Assembly (NCBI GenBank): GCA_019312665.1
Contig: JAFDCZ010000014.1
Location: 1 to 36,489 of the forward strand
Source of the DNA: Deltaproteobacteria bacterium
Lineage (GTDB): Bacteria; Myxococcota_A; UBA9160; UBA6930
Direction: 5' to 3'
Length of the DNA: 36,489 bases
Shown here in pieces: positions 32,890 through 36,489 of this stretch (within the stretch, counting starts at the first letter, position 1; each line of letters begins with the position of its first letter). The position numbers and the translations under genes were made by a program. The notes under the pieces are model-generated. The model saw only the letters and a list, made by a program, of their open reading frames with translations. It had not been told where the DNA came from and did not search any database.

Positions 32890-34070
32890 CGGCGGGCGTC
32901 CTCGATGGGCTTCGCCCGGGGCGGTGCGATTGGCTGGGGCTTCACCTTCATGCCCGGCACGAAGGTCGTAATCTGCGACACACACACCCGGCCGCCCGCC
33001 GGGAGGCTGGCGCGAACCAGTGCATCGTCCCGCTCCAACCGGAGCAGCTCGATCTCCACTCTTTGCAGTTGGTCGTTGGCATCTACGACCAACATATGGT
33101 CGCGGTCGCGCAATGCGCCGCGGGGCACGCGAAGCACGTTTTCGACGACCGGGCCCTCGATCTCCGCCTCGACGAACAGGCCCACAGCGAGTGGCGCGGT
33201 GCCGACGGCCTCACCGTAGGGATCTTCGACGCGCGCTACCGCATGCACCATTCGGCTCTTCGGATCGATCTCACCCTCGGTACGGACGATGCGCCCGTGC
33301 CAGGAATGCGGTGCACCGGCGAAGCGTGCGCGCAACGTGACCCGTGGCCCCTCGGCCAAGGCAGCTCCGGCGAAGAGCGGAAGATCCAGATAGGCGAGCT
33401 CCGCGTCCGGAATCGGCAGGCGGATCTCGACGTAGTCCGTTGCGTAGAGCGTCGCAATCGGCTGGCCACGGGAGAGGAACTGGCCAACGTCCACGTGCTC
33501 GGCCCGCACCCGCCCATCGAAGGGCGCATGAATCTCGGTGCGATCGAGATCCCGGCGCGCCTGGCGCAGCACCAGCTCGGCTTCATCGAGCACGGCCGCG
33601 GATACTCTTGCCTGCCGCCGGGCATCGTCGAGTTGCGAGGAACTTGCGACACCTTGCCGCGCCAACTCTTCCCGACGGTCGAGGTTGGCTTTCGCATGCT
33701 CCCACTCTCCCTTGGCGCGCTCCAAGCTCGCGTTGGCGCGGGCCAACGCGGTCTCGTAGTCGGCCCGGTCGAGACGAAGAAGTGGCTCGCCCTCCCGAAA
33801 GAACCCGCCGGACACGAGCGCGGGCGAGTTCCAGACGATCCGTCCGGAAACCTCGGGCACCAGCTCGGATTCGGTTCGCGGCGCCACGGTTCCTTGAGAA
33901 CGAACGATCAGCGGCAGGGTTTCGGCGGCGACCTCGACGACCCTCACTGCCCGGGCGACCACCGGCCTATCGATCTTCTCTACCTCAGGCGCGGTCGCGA
34001 GAAGCCCGGCGCCCCCGAGTATGGCGGCTCCGATGACGAGGGCGGGCAAGATCAGCTTCCAACGGTTCAA
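32886..34070 (-). CDS. RND efflux membrane-fusion protein (HlyD/AcrA family)
   Basis: This 394-aa periplasmic adaptor links the RND pump to an outer-membrane channel. An N-terminal anchor helix (residues 7-26, LILPALVIGAAILGGAGLLA) is followed by the barrel-sandwich half SQGTVAPRTESELVPEVSGRI (in outline). An alpha-hairpin coiled coil runs about 100-170 (NASLERAKGEWEHAKANL, LDDARRQARVSAAVLDEAE). The second lipoyl half is IHAPFDGRVRAEHVDVGQFL, and then a beta-barrel and membrane-proximal domain follow (VPRGALRDRDHMLVVD). The ATG overlaps the regulator stop by 4 bases and its own stop overlaps the pump start, so regulator, adaptor and pump form a tightly coupled operon. Confidence 0.93.
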   Translation of the reverse strand: MNRWKLILPALVIGAAILGGAGLLATAPEVEKIDRPVVARAVRVVEVAAETLPLIVRSQGTVAPRTESELVPEVSGRIVWNSPALVSGGFFREGEPLLRLDRADYETALARANASLERAKGEWEHAKANLDRREELARQGVASSSQLDDARRQARVSAAVLDEAELVLRQARRDLDRTEIHAPFDGRVRAEHVDVGQFLSRGQPIATLYATDYVEIRLPIPDAELAYLDLPLFAGAALAEGPRVTLRARFAGAPHSWHGRIVRTEGEIDPKSRMVHAVARVEDPYGEAVGTAPLAVGLFVEAEIEGPVVENVLRVPRGALRDRDHMLVVDANDQLQRVEIELLRLERDDALVRASLPAGGRVCVSQITTFVPGMKVKPQPIAPPRAKPIEDARR

Positions 34071-34843
34071 CGTTCACTCCCCGGCTGGTGGCCTGGTTCG
34101 AACAAATGGGCGAGGCGGCTGGCAACGGGTTCGCGCAGCTTCCGCGCCTGCTCCTGGGTCAGGAGCTTGATGACGTTCTCGCGATGCTGGTCCATCAGCT
34201 CGCGAACCAGCGCGGTAGCCCTGGCCGCATCCCGTGCTTTCAATGCGGCATTGAGCTTTCGGGCGAGTGGCGCCAGGAAGTCCTGGGGCAAGCGCAGGGT
34301 CACTTCCTGCTGGGTCTCGAGCCGGTTCCAGAAATGCAGTTTCAGAGCATGGCCGATCAGGCGCAGCACGAAGTTGCCGCTCGCCTCGGTGAGGCCATCG
34401 GCAATACCGTGGATGTGATCCAGGTATTCCGTCGGGTTCAGGGTCTCGTCCTGAACCGCGTCGAGATGCGCACAGATGGCTCGGAGATCGGCGTCGCTTC
34501 CCCGTTCAACAGCGATCGAGACGCAGGACGAGAACAGATGAGTACTGACCTCGAGAACCTGCTCGACCAGCTGACCGTCCGGAACCTCGTCGATATCCAG
34601 CAGGTCGCCGATCACGTCCATGCTCGCGTGATCGAGGCGCCCGACCCGAGCCCCCGCTCCCGAGATCTCGACCAGGCCTTGCTGCGCCAGAGCACGAAGC
34701 CCCTCGCGAACCGCCCCCCGATGAACCCCGAACTGCTCCGCCAGCTCCCGCTCCGAACGCAGACGATCCCCCTCCCGGTAGCGACCGGTGAGGATGTCAT
34801 GGCGAAGGCTCTGGGCGACGCGCTGGGCGGCGGTCTCGGACAC
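34067..34843 (-). CDS. FadR-type GntR-family transcriptional regulator
   Basis: This 258-aa regulator has an N-terminal winged helix (residues 8-70: LRHDILTGRYREGDRLRSE in outline, ELAEQFGVHRGAVREGLRAL, GLVEI) and a helical FCD effector domain (about 90-225) with the usual LDHIHG metal/ligand region. FCD regulators usually repress until a small organic acid or acyl compound binds. Because the gene is first in the operon with the efflux genes (4-base overlap), it probably controls the pump and itself. The start is GTG 34843. A perfect palindrome of the FadR/PdhR class lies 33 bases upstream (34876-34890), with a second half-conserved site beside it. Confidence 0.92.
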   Translation of the reverse strand: MSETAAQRVAQSLRHDILTGRYREGDRLRSERELAEQFGVHRGAVREGLRALAQQGLVEISGAGARVGRLDHASMDVIGDLLDIDEVPDGQLVEQVLEVSTHLFSSCVSIAVERGSDADLRAICAHLDAVQDETLNPTEYLDHIHGIADGLTEASGNFVLRLIGHALKLHFWNRLETQQEVTLRLPQDFLAPLARKLNAALKARDAARATALVRELMDQHRENVIKLLTQEQARKLREPVASRLAHLFEPGHQPGSER

Positions 34844-34875
34844 GGTTTTGGACTTCCGCGGGCGCGGTGCAAGAA

Positions 34876-34903
34876 CTTGGTCAGACCAAGCCGGTCAGAC
34901 CAT
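34876..34903. promoter_or_regulatory. tandem FadR/PdhR-like operator of the efflux operon
   Basis: CTTGGTCAGACCAAG (34876-34890) is a perfect palindrome with the TTGGT-NNN-ACCAA form bound by FadR, PdhR and LldR-type regulators. The core GGTCAGACC is repeated 14 bases away at 34893-34901. Two boxes spaced by just over one helical turn immediately upstream of a regulator of this very class point to autoregulation of the efflux operon. Confidence 0.62.
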
Positions 34904-35046
34904 ATCGTAGCTCGACCCCCACGCCAAGGCCCGGAGCCCGACCGCCATGGCGGAACCCCTTTGTTCTCCGTCCGTCGAGTTCCATGGGCTCGCTTCTGGT
35001 TCGGTCGGGTTTCGAGCGCCGGGTTTCACGAGAATGGCGGCGCCTG

Positions 35047-35451
35047 TCATTCAGGCGCGGCGTACGATCCGGCCTCGCGTATCCACTGACGCGCCTCTTC
35101 CATCTCGTAGAACACCCGGATCGCGATGGAGTCGGATTCTTCGTGCACCTGGTACACGCGGGCGGTTCCAAAGTCCACCGGTCGGCTCGCGACCACCGCG
35201 AGCCGATATCCGGAGCCGAGCTTCGCGCGGACCTCAGCCGACTGGAAGAACTGCGCCAGCACTCGCGACTCGGCTTGGTCCAGGTCGAGCCCACCGTCCG
35301 TCAGATCGAAGAGCTGGTGCATCCCGGGCTTGAACCCGGAGAGCGCAACAATCTCGTCGACGCCCGCCCGCACATCATCGAGTCCGACAACGTTGGTCGC
35401 GCGAACGACAACGCCTCCTAACTCTTTGTCGATTCTGCAATCAAACGACAT
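35047..35451 (-). CDS. STAS/SpoIIAA-like small protein
   Basis: This 134-aa soluble protein begins MSFDCRIDKELGGVVVRATN. It shows alternating beta-alpha segments (GMHQLFDLTDGGLDLDQAES; YRLAVVASRPVDFGTARVYQ; IAIRVFYEMEEARQWI) typical of the SpoIIAA-like/STAS-SEC14 group of small bacterial proteins, often single-domain and of unknown role. No phospho-site Ser of the anti-sigma antagonist type is obvious. It stands alone, upstream of the efflux operon on the same strand, about 200 bases from the regulator start. Family placement is tentative. Confidence 0.55.
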   Translation of the reverse strand: MSFDCRIDKELGGVVVRATNVVGLDDVRAGVDEIVALSGFKPGMHQLFDLTDGGLDLDQAESRVLAQFFQSAEVRAKLGSGYRLAVVASRPVDFGTARVYQVHEESDSIAIRVFYEMEEARQWIREAGSYAAPE

Positions 35452-35537
35452 GACTTCCCAACAGGCGAAGGGCTGGGACGAACAATAGCGAGTTCAAGGG
35501 CGGCGCTGGCTCGTACAGTTTGGATGGCGCATCCCGT

Positions 35538-35825
35538 TCACACTCGGAGTACGCCGCCTGAGTTCCCCGGGATTTGGCAAGTTTCTCCCTCTTTGGACGC
35601 TGGATCCCGCTGGTCCGTCCTATGCACCATCGGCTGCACCCACCAGACCTGCGATATCGCAATCCTCGGGGCCTTGGCCTGCTCCGGGCGGTCGGCGGGG
35701 TACTCGGCATGCTGGTCGCCGGAAATCACGACGGGCCCAGCTTGCTCGCCTGTGTTCGCACAGCCGCCGATCAACAGAATCGCCTGGGACTCAGTTGGGC
35801 GGGGCGGCAGAGAAATCAGGCTCAC
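35538..35825 (-). CDS. doubtful small lipoprotein or hypothetical protein
   Basis: A 95-residue frame starts at a GTG and contains ILLIGGCANTGEQ, which resembles a lipobox (LIGGC). However, the preceding segment lacks the positive charge and full hydrophobic length of a good signal peptide. The rest is polar with a WW pair and has no recognised domain. Codon third-position GC is lower than in neighbouring genes. It may be a real orphan gene or chance. Confidence 0.3.
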   Translation of the reverse strand: MSLISLPPRPTESQAILLIGGCANTGEQAGPVVISGDQHAEYPADRPEQAKAPRIAISQVWWVQPMVHRTDQRDPASKEGETCQIPGNSGGVLRV

Positions 35826-35923
35826 GGCAGCTCCAGATGAGAGCCGGAGATCATTGAGTCAACGTTCCGGATGGTCATCGCCCAGAATTTCAATGTATCC
35901 GCGGGCGGATGATCGTGGCGAAG

Positions 35924-36489
35924 CTAAGCCGTTCCAGATCTCCGCCGTCGCCTGATCCAGCAAAGCCCGGCAAGGCCGAGGCCGGAGAGGGTACCGGGCT
36001 CTGGTACTGCGCTTGCGGTTACATCTACGTTGTCGAATTGATGGGCCGACATGGTGCCTGCGGAGTTCTGTTGGTGCCACGTGACTGAGGTGACGCCTTG
36101 GAATCCGCTACCAAAAGTGAAGGTCTCGTAGTCGATGGCGTTGTTGGTCACTTTGGTCTCGCTGTACCCGGTATTCGCGACAAACGTGATCGATGCAACG
36201 ACGGTCAACGGGTTGAACTCGCTCAACGAGATGCTGTTGAAGTCGAAGGGCAGTCCTGAAACACTCGTAAGTGTTATCTGCGTACCGGTACCTGCAGAAA
36301 ACAATGCCGTTTCGCCTCCGCCGAAACCTGCACTTACCTTCCATTGGGCACACCCGTTGAAGCCTTCGCAAGCGATTCGATAACCCGATTCTTCGTAGGG
36401 TGAGCCGACAAACGTGGCCAACTCGATGCCAGCCTCAGCGATTCCATCAAATTGGAGCACCGTGGCTGCCGCGTTCGACGTCCAAAAGA
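35924..36489 (-). CDS. PEP-CTERM sorting-domain protein, 5' end beyond the window
   Basis: The frame is open to the right edge, so the signal peptide lies outside; an internal GTG at 36460 is not likely to be the start. About 188 residues are visible. The body is a beta-rich, Thr/Ser-rich exported domain (PYEESGYRIACEGFNGCAQW, GLPFDFNSISLSEFNP), resembling the short PEP-CTERM proteins with predicted beta-sandwich folds. It ends in VPEPGTLSGLGLAGLCWIRRRRRSG (in outline): the VPEP motif, a hydrophobic helix and an Arg tail. This is the PEP-CTERM signal cut by exosortase (EpsH), which implies an exosortase and an exopolysaccharide system in the genome. Confidence 0.82.
   Translation of the reverse strand, partial: FWTSNAAATVLQFDGIAEAGIELATFVGSPYEESGYRIACEGFNGCAQWKVSAGFGGGETALFSAGTGTQITLTSVSGLPFDFNSISLSEFNPLTVVASITFVANTGYSETKVTNNAIDYETFTFGSGFQGVTSVTWHQQNSAGTMSAHQFDNVDVTASAVPEPGTLSGLGLAGLCWIRRRRRSGTA

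Overview
This GC-rich, gene-dense window looks chromosomal and comes from a Gram-negative bacterium, most likely a Myxococcota- or Desulfobacterota-like (former Deltaproteobacteria) lineage. Pointers are the F0 genes atpZ-atpI-atpB-atpE on their own after hemL, an RND efflux pump, lipoproteins, PEP-CTERM and other C-terminal sorting signals, a GlnE/SerC/UvrA housekeeping set, and a UGA-encoded Rdx (SelW/SelT/SelH) selenoprotein. The lineage is inference only; there is no rRNA or tRNA to anchor it.

Layout. 1-606: a minus-strand hypothetical gene and perhaps the start of another that runs off the left edge. 607-7967 (+): glnE, serC, a Ski2-like helicase overlapping serC, and a PilZ protein with a degenerate receiver. 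7986-11201 (-): a compact run read as MocR/GntR regulator, AhpD-like CxxC protein, glutathione S-transferase, Rdx selenoprotein (in-frame UGA at 8498-8500, invisible to standard gene calling) and alkyltransferase-like protein. Together these look like a thiol/selenol redox and alkylation-damage cluster. 11338-15982 (+): SurA-like isomerase, uvrA and a CPBP membrane protein, with 4-base overlaps. 15984-21550 (-): hemL, atpZ, atpI, atpB, atpE, a strong terminator, a dense three-hairpin region probably transcribed as RNA, tmk and egtB.

21657-29750 is accessory DNA. It holds a 3' remnant of an IS91-like transposase, a decayed EamA transporter, a secreted EGF-repeat protein, a very large secreted lipase-like/LamG protein and a lipoprotein with about twelve Gly-Asp-Asp repeats. 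The modules are delimited by three copies, all in the same orientation, of an unrecognised repeat of about 100 bp (22170, 23967, 29649). The third copy supplies the stop codon and last residues of the RND pump gene.

29698-36489 (-): a FadR-type regulator, membrane-fusion protein and RND pump with 4-base overlaps, with a perfect FadR/PdhR-like operator upstream of the regulator; then a STAS-like protein, a doubtful small lipoprotein, and a PEP-CTERM protein that runs off the right edge.

Best candidates for new biology are the hidden selenoprotein and its gene cluster, the ~100 bp repeat family with its cargo, the hairpin array between atpE and tmk, and the Gly-Asp-Asp repeat lipoprotein.
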